14,707 bases of DNA, taken from an uncultured Clostridia bacterium (GTDB lineage: Bacteria > Bacillota > Clostridia > TANB77 > CAG-508). The notes beneath the pieces were generated by a model. That model was not told the origin of the DNA, made no database searches, and was given only the letters and a program-made list of their open reading frames with translations. The stretch is taken from positions 1 through 14,707 of the forward strand of contig CARUQW010000040.1 in NCBI GenBank assembly GCA_949077355.1, read 5' to 3'. The translations under genes were made by a program, and so were the position numbers. Shown piece after piece: positions 1-7,255 of the stretch (positions are counted from its first letter, which is position 1; each line of letters starts with the position of its first letter).

Positions 1-2
1 AA

Positions 3-49
3 ATTAAGACATTTTCCTAAATGATTTATTAAGACATTATCATAAATGA
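3..49. repeat. Two-copy 25-bp tandem repeat upstream of a promoter
   Basis: Positions 3-24 and 28-49 match at 20 of 22 bases (ATTAAGACATT-T-C--TAAATGA) with a period of 25 bp. A weaker, partial third echo (TTAAG-GATT) lies at 61-70. The repeat touches the left edge, so more copies may lie outside the window. It ends about 33 bp before the -35 box of the next gene, so it could be an operator or the end of a longer array. The function is unknown. Confidence 0.5.
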
Positions 50-82
50 ATTATAATATTTTAAGTGATTGCCATACAAAAC

Positions 83-111
83 TTGACAAATTTATTTTTT
101 ATGTGTATACT
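83..111 (+). promoter_or_regulatory. Sigma-A type promoter for the NlpC/P60-comEC operon
   Basis: A perfect -35 TTGACA (83-88) is followed by a 17-bp spacer and a -10 TATACT (106-111, 5 of 6). It lies about 50 bp before the start codon at 164 and points toward it. Confidence 0.8.
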
Positions 112-163
112 GAGTAACATCGAAGCAAAAACATAAATATTATAGGTTAAGGAGCAATCGAAA

Positions 164-1432
164 ATGAAAAGTAAAATGAACATAAAAAGCATTGTAATGA
201 TGGCAGCCGTAGGGATTATCAGTTTGTTTTTTATCAATATGAGTTTAGCTGTAAGCACTGCAAAAGTAAATGTAGAAACAGCAAACCTTAGGGAAACAGC
301 AGATGAAAACGCTAAGATACTAGAATTACTTTCTATGAATGAAGAAGTAGAAGTAATCGAAAAAACAGGAGATTGGTACCAAGTAAAAGCAAAAGGAATT
401 ACAGGATATTTAAGACAAGACTTAATCTCTGTAAAGGAAGAAAAAAAGGAAAGTAACGAAGTTTCTAAAAATGAAACAATAGAGCAACCAAAAGAAGTTG
501 CTAATGAAGTAAAAACAGAAGAAAAGGAAATAGAATTAGGAAAACAAAACGTAACAGAAGATACGAAATTAAAAATTGTGCCAGTTATCAATGCAACAGA
601 CCTAGTTGAAGTAAAAAAAGGGGAAGCAGTAGAAGTTATTGAAGTGATAAATGGATGGGCTTGTATCGAAACTCAAACAACAAAAGGGTGGATTCGAAAA
701 GAAAAATTACAAAAAGAGGAGATTAAGCAAGAAGAATCCAAAGAGGAGCCAAAGCAAGAAGAACCAGAAAAAATAGTACAAGAACCAGTAGTTGTTAGTA
801 AGACATTATATGTTAATTCAACCAGTATTAATTTAAGAAAAGAAGCAAATACTTCAGCAGAAATAGTAGCTAATTTACCAGTTAATACAGCAGTAGAAGT
901 GATTTCAGAAGCAAATGGATGGAGTCAAGTAAAAGTAAGCGGAAAAGAAGGATACATATTATCGTCTTTATTATCTGCACAAAAACAAGAAACATCAAGA
1001 AGTACAACAACACCAAGAACAGAGGAAAAACCAAAGGAGACGAAAAAAGAAACACAACCAGTAACAGCAGGAAAAGGAAGTACAACAGTAGAAACAGCAA
1101 GACAATATATTGGATGCAAATATGTCTATGGAGGAAGTACACCAAGTGGATTTGATTGTTCAGGATTTACTTCTTATGTATATAAACAACATGGGGTAAC
1201 ATTAAATCGAACAGCAGCAGGACAATATAGCAATGGAGTAGCGGTTGATAGAAGTAATTTACAACCAGGCGATTTAGTTATGTTTGGTAAATCTGGAATT
1301 AATCATGTTGGAATCTATGTTGGTGGTGGAATGATGGTACATGCTGCTAATCCATCAAGAGGAGTAACAACCGATACCATTAATGCAGGATATTATAACA
1401 ACAATTATGTAGGAGCAAGAAGAGTTATGTAA
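164..1432 (+). CDS. Secreted SH3-domain / NlpC-P60 peptidoglycan hydrolase
   Basis: A 422-residue exported cell-wall enzyme. The start at 164 is set by AAGGAG (149-154) nine bases upstream. A signal peptide covers about residues 1-30 (basic N-terminus, hydrophobic stretch, ends near SLAV). Bacterial SH3 domains follow at about 32-90 and 213-272, with the typical 'LNLR/NLRETAD..' openings and 'GW.QVK..GK.GYI' ends. A more divergent SH3-like copy lies at about 128-185. The linkers between them are very rich in Glu, Lys, Gln and Pro. The NlpC/P60 domain spans about 305-422, with the catalytic Cys332 (FDCSGF), His381 (NHVGIYVG) and His393 (VHAANPS). Family members cut D-gamma-Glu-diamino-acid bonds in peptidoglycan stem peptides, while the SH3 domains hold the enzyme on the wall. 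comEC starts 19 bases after the stop with its own ribosome binding site, suggesting one transcript. Confidence 0.93.
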   Translation: MKSKMNIKSIVMMAAVGIISLFFINMSLAVSTAKVNVETANLRETADENAKILELLSMNEEVEVIEKTGDWYQVKAKGITGYLRQDLISVKEEKKESNEVSKNETIEQPKEVANEVKTEEKEIELGKQNVTEDTKLKIVPVINATDLVEVKKGEAVEVIEVINGWACIETQTTKGWIRKEKLQKEEIKQEESKEEPKQEEPEKIVQEPVVVSKTLYVNSTSINLRKEANTSAEIVANLPVNTAVEVISEANGWSQVKVSGKEGYILSSLLSAQKQETSRSTTTPRTEEKPKETKKETQPVTAGKGSTTVETARQYIGCKYVYGGSTPSGFDCSGFTSYVYKQHGVTLNRTAAGQYSNGVAVDRSNLQPGDLVMFGKSGINHVGIYVGGGMMVHAANPSRGVTTDTINAGYYNNNYVGARRVM

Positions 1433-1451
1433 TAGCAATTAAAGGAGGAAT

Positions 1452-3871
1452 ATGAAACAAAGACCAATTTTAGTTGCAGTCATAGGATATATAATAGGTA
1501 TATTATGGGGGCTATACTTTCAATTTGGTATGGTCCTTTGTTATATCCTAATACTGACAACTTATTTTATTCTAAAAGCATTTTTTAAAAATAGTAAAAA
1601 GCGTAAATTCAAATTATTATCCATTCGCAGATATAGTAGATATCTAAAATTAATATTCGATGCAAAAGTAATTTTTATTATAGCATTTTTTTCTTTTATT
1701 TCAAACGGAGTGATACAGTATCAAAACCAAAGATATGAAAATAGTTATCAAGATGGAGAAAAGCTACAAGTTATTGGAATTGTAGTGAGTCAAAAAATAG
1801 AAAAACAGTATTATGATTTATATCAAATAAAATTATTCGATTCAAAATCTTTTGATTTATATATTCAAGTTAATAAAAAATCCAAGGAACTAGCATATGG
1901 TGATAAAATACAAATCCAAGGTGAATATAAAAAGCCAGCAAAGCAAAGAAATTATGGTGGTTATGATGAAGTACAATATTTAAAAAGCCTAAAAATCATA
2001 GGAAAAATAAAAGTAAATCAAGTAGAAGTATTAGCCAGAAAACAATTAAATCTTATAAAACAAATGGCAAATGATATGAATTTGGCTTTAAAGAAAAAAA
2101 TAGAAAGTAATTTAGAAAAAGAAAAAGCAAGTATTTTAAAGGGATTGTTATTAGGTGATACGACGCAAATAGAAGAAGAAACAAAAGAAAATTTCCGAAA
2201 TTCAAATATTTCTCACATTTTAGCAATCTCTGGCATGCATGTAGGCTATATTGCTATGGCAATTCAAATTTTATGTCAAAGATTGCTAGGAAAAAGAAAA
2301 ACTAAAGTATTTACGATTGCTATTCTAATTTTTTATGTATTCCTAACAGGTTTTTCACCTTCCATAATACGAGCAGTAACACTAACTGTTTTAACAATGG
2401 GGGCAGAACTAATAAATCGAAAAAGGGATACTTGGAATGCTATAGCTATTTCTTTGTTTGGAATTTTAATTTATAATCCGTTTTTAATTTTTAACGTAGG
2501 CCTACAATTATCTTATATAGGAACTGTTGGAATTATTTTATTTCGTTCTATTTTTTTTAAAATTTTAAATTTTATAAAAGGTAAAAAGCTAAAAGAAATA
2601 TTAGCTGTTAGTTTAGCGACGCAAATTACGATATTACCTATTTTATTGTATCATTTTAATACCATAGGAATTTATTTTTTAATTACCAATTTACTAGTAA
2701 GCCTTATTATTGGACCCATTATGATAGTTGGATTTTTAAGTTTAATGTTAAAAATATTTACGTTTCCATTAGCAATTGGAATTGGGATTTTAGAAGGAAT
2801 TGCTAAGTTTAGTGAATTACCATTTTCAAAAATTTATATAGCAACGCCCCATATTTTAATGATTTTTTTGTACTATATAGTAATAGGAGCTTGGCAACCA
2901 ATTTATAAGATTTATCATTCTGATTATTTGGTGGCAACGCAGCAAAGAACTAAAAATTTAGTAGCCTTATTTTGTTATCGTTTCCGCGAAAAAAAGAAAA
3001 AATATGAGATATGGATAAGTGTAGTTTTATGCTTGATTGTAATACTAAATTTTTTACCCCAAAATTTAAAAATTCACTTTGTTGATGTAGGGCAAGGTGA
3101 CTGCACTTTTATAGTAACGCCACAAAGAAAAACAATTTTAGTAGATGGAGGTGGAAGTTTAACAAAAGAATTTAATGTTGGTAAAAAGATAGTGTTGCCT
3201 TATTTATTAAAACAAGGATATACTAAAATTGATTATGTGATAATTAGCCATTTTGACCAAGACCATGTTCGGTTCTATTTTATATTTATTAAAAGAGATA
3301 AAAGTAAAAAATATTATAATTGGAAAACAATTTGAAAACTCAGTAAATTATCAAGAATTTATAAAAATAGTAAAAGAACAAAAAGTAAAAGTATATGTAG
3401 TTGAAAAGGGGCAGAAGATAGACATCGAAAACGATTTGTATTTTGATATATTGTGGCCAAATCACCAAAAAATAATTTCTGAAAATGGTATTAATAATAA
3501 TTCTTTAGTTTGCAAAATGGTATATCAAGATTTTTCTGTATTATTTACAGGGGACATAGAAGAAATTGCAGAAAAGGAAATTTTAGAAGAATATGAAAAT
3601 ACAAAAGCTTTAAAATCTACAATATTGAAAGTGGCGCATCATGGCTCAAAAACGTCTTCAACAGAGCAATTTCTAAATATGGTAAAACCTAAAATGGTAC
3701 TGATTGGAGTAGGAAAGAAAAATACGTTTGGACATCCCAATTATGAGGTGATAAAAAGAATAGAGAAAATGCGGTGTTAAAATTTACCGTACTGACCAAG
3801 CTGGAGAGATATCTATTACTGTAAATAGAAGAGGAAAAATGAATATTGAAAAATTTATACGAGAAAATTAA
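1452..3871 (+). CDS. comEC: ComEC/Rec2 DNA-uptake channel, broken by two +1 shifts at CGG
   Basis: ComEC is the inner-membrane channel that passes single-stranded DNA into the cytoplasm during transformation. The start at 1452 has AAAGGAGG just upstream. An N-terminal membrane region is followed by the Competence domain from about residue 225 (LLLGDTTQIEE...ISHILAISGMHVG), several membrane segments, and a C-terminal metallo-beta-lactamase-like domain from about 539 (HFVDVGQGD, VDGGG, SHFDQDHV). The first frame runs to a stop at 3335 and is disrupted at 3270, where an extra C sits between GTT (Val606) and GGT. The second frame (3271-3771) carries GSILYLLKEI..., LFTGDIEE, KVAHHGSKTSS and FGHPNYEVIKRIEKM. 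It is disrupted at 3772 by another extra C before GGT. The third frame then reads GVKIYRTDQAGEISITV and stops at 3869-3871. Skipping both C's gives 805 residues, normal for the family, with no other stop or shift. A conventional pipeline would report a 627-residue fragment or a pseudogene. Confidence 0.88.
3268..3274 (+). other. Candidate +1 frameshift site, GTT CGG T (comEC site 1)
   Basis: The zero frame reads GAC CAT GTT CGG TTC and continues only to 3335. Skipping C3270 gives GAC CAT GTT GGT TCT ATT, that is DHVGSI. This restores the glycine that follows the HxDxDH(I/V) metal-site motif in ComEC proteins. The in-frame codon at the break is CGG (3270-3272). Confidence 0.8.
3769..3776 (+). 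other. Candidate +1 frameshift site, ATG CGG T (comEC site 2)
   Basis: The reading frame used after site 1 reaches AAA ATG CGG TGT TAA, so it ends two codons after CGG. Skipping C3772 gives ATG GGT GTT AAA ATT TAC CGT ACT GAC CAA, that is MGVKIYRTDQ, the usual C-terminal ComEC block. The codon at the break is again CGG followed by T. Confidence 0.8.
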
Positions 3872-3877
3872 AATGAA

Positions 3878-3911
3878 GATGGCGGAACTCATTTATAGAG
3901 AGTCCGCCATC
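3878..3911 (-). terminator. Rho-independent terminator of pncB
   Basis: GATGGCGGA (3878-3886) pairs with TCCGCCATC (3903-3911), with extra inner pairing. On the minus strand the hairpin is followed by a U-rich run (TTCATTTTAATTTT), so it ends the pncB transcript. It overlaps the end of comEC closely and may also slow transcripts arriving from that side. Confidence 0.7.
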
Positions 3912-3926
3912 ATTGCTAAAACTTAT

Positions 3927-5135
3927 TTACTCATGTGCCATACGCCAGTTGATGGTTCTTTGCAGATATTCTACATATTGTGGATTCTTACACATCCCTT
4001 TACCAGGGGTATCGGAAATTTTTGCTACATCTTGCCCATTACAAGAGGTAATTTTCATTACGATATTCAAAGGTGGAATACACGTATCATTGGATAGATA
4101 TGTTCCAATACCAAATGCCACTTTTGCACGACCAGCGAAAAATGTATTTAGATTATGTGCTTTCTCGAAGTTAAGACTATCGCTAAACAGAAGTGTTTTT
4201 GTAGTAGGGTGAATTCCTAAGCTATGGTACTGAGCAATCATCTTCTTGCCCCATTCATAGGGATCGCCGCTATCGTGACGTACACCACTGAATAGTGTGG
4301 CATAGGTTAATTGGAAATCTTTAAGAAAACAATCAGTTGTAATGGTATCTGTCAAAGCGATACCATTCAATACACCATATTCTTTTACCCAAGCTTCTAA
4401 TGCGTACCAGTTTGAGTAGGCTGGATTGTGTTTATGGTTGCCCTGACCAACACACATAATCCATTCATGAGCCATTGTGCCCACTGGAGTTACGCCATGC
4501 TTTTTGGCAAGAAATACGTTAGAAGTCCCAATACAACTAGAACCGTGGTATAGGCGGTTATTCCTGCATAATAATGATACAGCTAAGTCTTGTGCTTCAG
4601 CGGAAAGACGACGGCGAAGACCGAATTCGCTAAAGGTTCCAATGTCATAGGTCCCATCAATAAGAGCCTTAATTTTAGCGTATAATTTATTCCTAAAGGA
4701 TGGTACTAATACTTGCTCATAATCGTAGTTCATACGGAAATAAACTTCATTGACGATAGCAAGCACTGGAATCTCATACATAGATGTATTTAACCAAGTA
4801 CCCTTAGCTTCGATTGAAAGACTGCACTTAGCATTTCTGCTGATTTCGAAATCCTCGTAACGTGGCTGCCATAGGCGAAGAAAATCAATATATGACCCTC
4901 GAATCCATTGGATTCCATCAAGATAGGCAAGTTCGGCTTCAGTAAAACGTAACTTGCAATATACCTGAATTTGGTGTTTGATTTCTTCTACCATTTCTTG
5001 CGTGAACCGTACGTCATTGTTACGACACTTGAAAGTCCAAGTGGTTTTGTAACTTGGAAATTGATGATAGATAGCCTGTCCCATACTAAACTTATACATG
5101 TCATTTTCCAAAAGGCTAGTAATAATTTGTTTCAT
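3927..5135 (-). CDS. pncB: Nicotinate phosphoribosyltransferase
   Basis: Makes nicotinate mononucleotide from nicotinate and PRPP with ATP, the entry step of NAD salvage, in the cytosol. It has 402 residues from the ATG at 5135, which has AAGGAGG ten bases upstream; a longer reading from 5204 lacks such a site. Family blocks are clear: an N-terminal LLENDMYKFSMGQA, EIPVLAIVNEVYF at about 121-133, FSEFGLRRRLS at 168-178, GTMAHEW around His223 (the conserved, probably phosphorylated histidine), GVRHDSGDP at 284-292, and FGIGTYLSND. The base composition is clearly more GC-rich than its neighbours, and it uses CGT, CGC and one in-frame CGG (Arg43, 5007-5009) with no frame change, unlike the four shift sites in comEC and the LysR gene. 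It has its own promoter and a GC-rich terminator, consistent with a gene acquired as a unit. The product is secure; transfer is an inference. Confidence 0.95.
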   Translation of the reverse strand: MKQIITSLLENDMYKFSMGQAIYHQFPSYKTTWTFKCRNNDVRFTQEMVEEIKHQIQVYCKLRFTEAELAYLDGIQWIRGSYIDFLRLWQPRYEDFEISRNAKCSLSIEAKGTWLNTSMYEIPVLAIVNEVYFRMNYDYEQVLVPSFRNKLYAKIKALIDGTYDIGTFSEFGLRRRLSAEAQDLAVSLLCRNNRLYHGSSCIGTSNVFLAKKHGVTPVGTMAHEWIMCVGQGNHKHNPAYSNWYALEAWVKEYGVLNGIALTDTITTDCFLKDFQLTYATLFSGVRHDSGDPYEWGKKMIAQYHSLGIHPTTKTLLFSDSLNFEKAHNLNTFFAGRAKVAFGIGTYLSNDTCIPPLNIVMKITSCNGQDVAKISDTPGKGMCKNPQYVEYLQRTINWRMAHE

Positions 5136-5230
5136 CTTGTAAAATCCTCCTTGTGTTATTTGGTTAAGTTTTAGCTTACTGTGGATAAAAGTATTTTTTT
5201 CCATCCACTCATAAGTTTTGTGACCTTCTT

Positions 5231-5259
5231 AGTATACCACAATTTACATAACAAAACAA
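5231..5259 (-). promoter_or_regulatory. Promoter of pncB
   Basis: On the minus strand, TTGTTT (5254-5259) is followed by 17 bp and TATACT (5231-5236), with an extended TGG just before the -10. It leaves a leader of about 90 nt before the pncB start at 5135. I see no riboswitch in that leader. Confidence 0.6.
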
Positions 5260-5263
5260 CAAA

Positions 5264-5293
5264 AATAGGTAAATTATCTACAATTTACCTATT
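5264..5293 (-). terminator. AT-rich hairpin terminator of the LysR-type gene
   Basis: AATAGGTAAATT (5264-5275) and AATTTACCTATT (5282-5293) form a perfect 12-bp stem with a 6-nt loop. On the minus strand a run TTTTTGTTGTTTTG follows. The TAG stop of the restored LysR frame (5289-5291) lies inside the stem, which supports that end of the gene. It could also serve as an operator for pncB, since it sits just upstream of that promoter. Confidence 0.65.
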
Positions 5294-6181
5294 TAGTAAG
5301 AATCATATCAATTAATTTTTGAGCAGCCAGTGTAGTTATCATAGATTTAGAAGTAACTAAACCGGAGTTGTCTAGTTGGAATTTTTTCTTTTATAGGAAT
5401 CGAAAATAATTTTTTATTCTGTAAATCTGATTTTGTAAATTCCTTAGTAATATAAGAAATTCCCATTCCTATTTTAGCAAAATCTTTTACCAAACTATAA
5501 CTTACGACATCAAACTGAGGGTGAAAATTTACTTGATGGGAAGCCATAAAAGAATTTAAGAAAGTTCTGGTATTGGAAGGCTCTTTTTGGGTAATAATTG
5601 GATAATTTGCTACTAAATTTTGTAAGGAAATGGGCTCTTTTATTTGGTTTTTATATTCCAAATTTCCGGCAAAACAGTCATGAAGAGTAGCACAAGGTGT
5701 TATATTTAGAGTATTGTCAAGTTTCATAGGAAGATTAATAATTAGGAAATCAAGACTTCCTTTTTTCAAAGAAGAAACTAGACGATTGGTTAAATGATTG
5801 GTAATGGAAATCTCGATTTTCGGATAAGTTTTATGGAATTGTTCAATAAAAGGAAGTAAAAAATATTTGGTTATAGTTGTACTTGCTCCGATTCTGAGTA
5901 CACCTGTGTCTAAATTATTAAGCGCAGTTAGCTTATGTTCGCCATTAAAAAAACTTTCAACACCGTTTTTGATAAATTCAAAAAAGATTTTTCCGTTTTC
6001 TGTTAAAGTAACTCCTTTGGGTGTTCGATAGAAAAGTGTAATATCTAATTCCTGTTCTAATTTTTTTATGGATTTAGAAATAGCTGGTTGTGAAATGTAT
6101 AAAAAATCAGCGGCTTTACTGATATTTCCGATAGAGAGCAACGTAATAAAAAATTTTATAAGATTCAAAATTGATGTTCAA
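5289..6181 (-). CDS. LysR-type transcriptional regulator, broken by two +1 shifts at CGG
   Basis: A DNA-binding regulator with an N-terminal winged helix-turn-helix and a C-terminal effector domain. The TTG at 6181 has GGAGG (6191-6195) nine bases upstream and opens MNINFESYKIFYYVALY, a typical LysR start. Next come CGG AAA TAT CAG TAA, so the zero frame makes only 21 residues. Skipping the C at 6130 gives GNISKAADFLYISQPAISKSIKKLEQEL, the canonical helix-turn-helix, and the frame stays open to 5364. There CTC CGG TTT again leads to a stop five codons on (5347). Skipping C5364 gives GLVTSK, then TTLAAQKLIDMI, the usual LysR C-terminus, ending at TAG 5289. The restored protein is 296 residues, the standard family length. 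It is divergent from coaB and probably regulates itself, coaB or both. An alternative TTG start at 6168 avoids the first shift but has no well-placed ribosome binding site and loses the conserved first helix. Confidence 0.85.
5361..5367 (-). other. Candidate +1 frameshift site, CTC CGG T (LysR site 2)
   Basis: On the minus strand CAA CTC CGG TTT AGT TAC TTC TAA ends early. Skipping one C (5364) gives CAA CTC GGT TTA GTT ACT, that is QLGLVT. This leads into a normal LysR C-terminal helix and a stop inside the terminator stem. Confidence 0.78.
6127..6133 (-). other. Candidate +1 frameshift site, TAT CGG A (LysR site 1)
   Basis: On the minus strand GTT GCT CTC TAT CGG AAA TAT CAG TAA ends at once. 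Skipping the C at 6130 gives TAT GGA AAT ATC AGT AAA GCC, that is YGNISKA, the highly typical LysR block before the recognition helix. The fourth base is A here, whereas the other three sites have T. Confidence 0.8.
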
Positions 6182-6223
6182 TTGCTATAACCTCCATTCA
6201 TAATAAGTATTACTAATATATAT

Positions 6224-6252
6224 TTGAATTATACTATTTTTTAGCATATAAT
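6224..6252 (+). promoter_or_regulatory. Promoter of coaB
   Basis: TTGAAT (6224-6229), a 17-bp spacer and TATAAT (6247-6252). Transcription should start near 6259, leaving a leader of about 125 nt before coaB. That leader carries the start-stop element at 6268-6304. Confidence 0.65.
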
Positions 6253-6256
6253 GCAA
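6228..6256 (-). promoter_or_regulatory. Promoter of the LysR-type gene
   Basis: On the minus strand TTGCAT (6251-6256) is followed by 17 bp and a perfect TATAAT (6228-6233). It occupies the same 33 bp as the opposing coaB promoter, and each -10 overlaps the other's -35. This gives a leader of about 40 nt before TTG 6181. Confidence 0.6.
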
Positions 6257-6267
6257 GTAGCAAAAGG

Positions 6268-6304
6268 AAAGGAGCAAAAGATATGTAGATAAATAATTAT
6301 TTAT
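6268..6304 (+). promoter_or_regulatory. Start-stop element (AAAGGAG...ATGTAG) and palindrome in the coaB leader
   Basis: A strong ribosome binding site AAAGGAG (6268-6274) sits eight bases before ATG (6283-6285), which is directly followed by TAG (6286-6288). A 16-base perfect palindrome, ATAAATAATTATTTAT (6289-6304), follows. Minimal start-stop elements can hold a ribosome on a leader, but this could also be the relic of a lost gene start. No role is shown. Confidence 0.4.
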
Positions 6305-6384
6305 TAACAAATGTATCAATTAAACTGAAATAGTCAATTGAAAAGAAACCGTTTTAAGAACAAAAAGAAAGGGAGGCAACCAAT

Positions 6385-7149
6385 ATGAAGAAAAAAATTG
6401 TTGTTACAGCAGGTCCAACTAATGAGAGAATTGATTCTGTTATGAAAATTACGAATATGTCTACTGGAGCACTAGGTTCAGTTTTTGTAGAAACATTTCT
6501 GGAAAACAAAGAGGATGAAATTGAAAAAATTTTCTTTATTTCCACAAAACTTACTTATAAACCCCGCATTCAAAATTCAAAAATTGAATATGTGACGATT
6601 GAATCGACACAAGACTTAATCGAAGCCTTGAAAAAAATTTTTAAGGAAAACAGAATAGACATGGTAGTTCATTCGGCAGCTGTGGGAGATTATGTAGGTA
6701 AATATTCTATCAGAGCAGAAGAATTAGTAGATGAAATTTGGGATGTCATACAAGAAAATCCATTGGAAGCAATAACGAAGGAAAGGCTCATGGGAGTTTT
6801 TGAGAATCCTAGAGCAATTGCGGATAGTAGTGGGAAAATGTCATCTTATGAACATCATCTAATGACGATGTTTTCCCTTACGCCAAAGGTAATTGGAACC
6901 ATAAAAACATTAGCACCAGAGGCTAAGTTAGTAGGATTTAAATTATTGGATGGTGTAGAGAAAGAGGAACTATTAAGAGTAGCTAGTAATTTGCGTAACA
7001 AGAATAAGGCTGACTATATTGTGGCAAATGACCTTTCGAAAATTGGTGGAGGAAAACACTGGGCAATGGTAGTAGGAGAAGATGGCGTGGTATGTGAATG
7101 CCAAACTAAAAAAGAGATTGCAATGGCCATTGTCAAATTATTGTTCTAA
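6385..7149 (+). CDS. coaB: Phosphopantothenate-cysteine ligase, single-domain CoaB
   Basis: Joins 4'-phosphopantothenate to cysteine in coenzyme A synthesis, in the cytosol. It has 254 residues. The ATG at 6385 has GGGAGG (6371-6376) eight bases upstream. It matches the stand-alone CoaB of streptococci and related Gram-positives rather than the fused CoaBC: VVTAGPTNERIDSVMKITNMSTGALG (residues 6-31) forms the nucleotide-binding start, VVHSAAVGDY lies at 94-103, SSGKMSS at 148-154, KLVGFKLL at 181-188, and YIVANDLSKI contains Asn215, matching the catalytic Asn of the family. GGGKHWAMVV follows. The separate CoaC decarboxylase is not in this window. Transcription starts from a promoter interlocked with that of the LysR-type gene, so that protein is a plausible regulator. 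Confidence 0.9.
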   Translation: MKKKIVVTAGPTNERIDSVMKITNMSTGALGSVFVETFLENKEDEIEKIFFISTKLTYKPRIQNSKIEYVTIESTQDLIEALKKIFKENRIDMVVHSAAVGDYVGKYSIRAEELVDEIWDVIQENPLEAITKERLMGVFENPRAIADSSGKMSSYEHHLMTMFSLTPKVIGTIKTLAPEAKLVGFKLLDGVEKEELLRVASNLRNKNKADYIVANDLSKIGGGKHWAMVVGEDGVVCECQTKKEIAMAIVKLLF

Positions 7150-7164
7150 AATATAATCGGTAAT

Positions 7165-7194
7165 AGGAGCATAGGAAACTATGCTCTTATTTTT
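7165..7194 (+). terminator. Rho-independent terminator of coaB
   Basis: GAGCATAG (7167-7174), loop GAAA, CTATGCTC (7179-7186), then TTATTTTT. The stem extends by two weaker pairs. It lies 17 bases after the coaB stop. Confidence 0.88.
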
Positions 7195-7255
7195 GTATAA
7201 ATTTAACAATTGCTGTAAATACTAGTAAAAAAGAGAAGAAGGAGTGTTCGAATTT

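Noticed and set aside
61..591. Minus-strand 176-residue open frame under the NlpC/P60 gene
   Set aside because: It is antisense to a clear SH3/NlpC-P60 gene, low in complexity (Ser/Phe/Thr-rich, the reverse of Glu/Lys codons) and without a ribosome binding site.
882..1155. Short frames on both strands inside the NlpC/P60 gene
   Set aside because: They are shadows of the A-rich linker, with repetitive Leu/Phe or Arg/Lys composition.
3267..3871. Simple pseudogene decay or homopolymer sequencing error in comEC
   Set aside because: Neither break lies in a homopolymer. Both add the same base in the same codon context, and the same pattern recurs in the LysR gene. Read-level error cannot be excluded without raw data.
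3846..4212. Plus-strand frames of 83 and 99 residues over the 3' end of pncB
   Set aside because: They are antisense to well-conserved pncB motifs and have no ribosome binding site.
5264..5293. NAD-responsive operator or riboswitch for pncB
   Set aside because: The perfect stem followed by a U-rich run at the end of the LysR gene is better explained as its terminator. No known NAD-related motif is recognisable.
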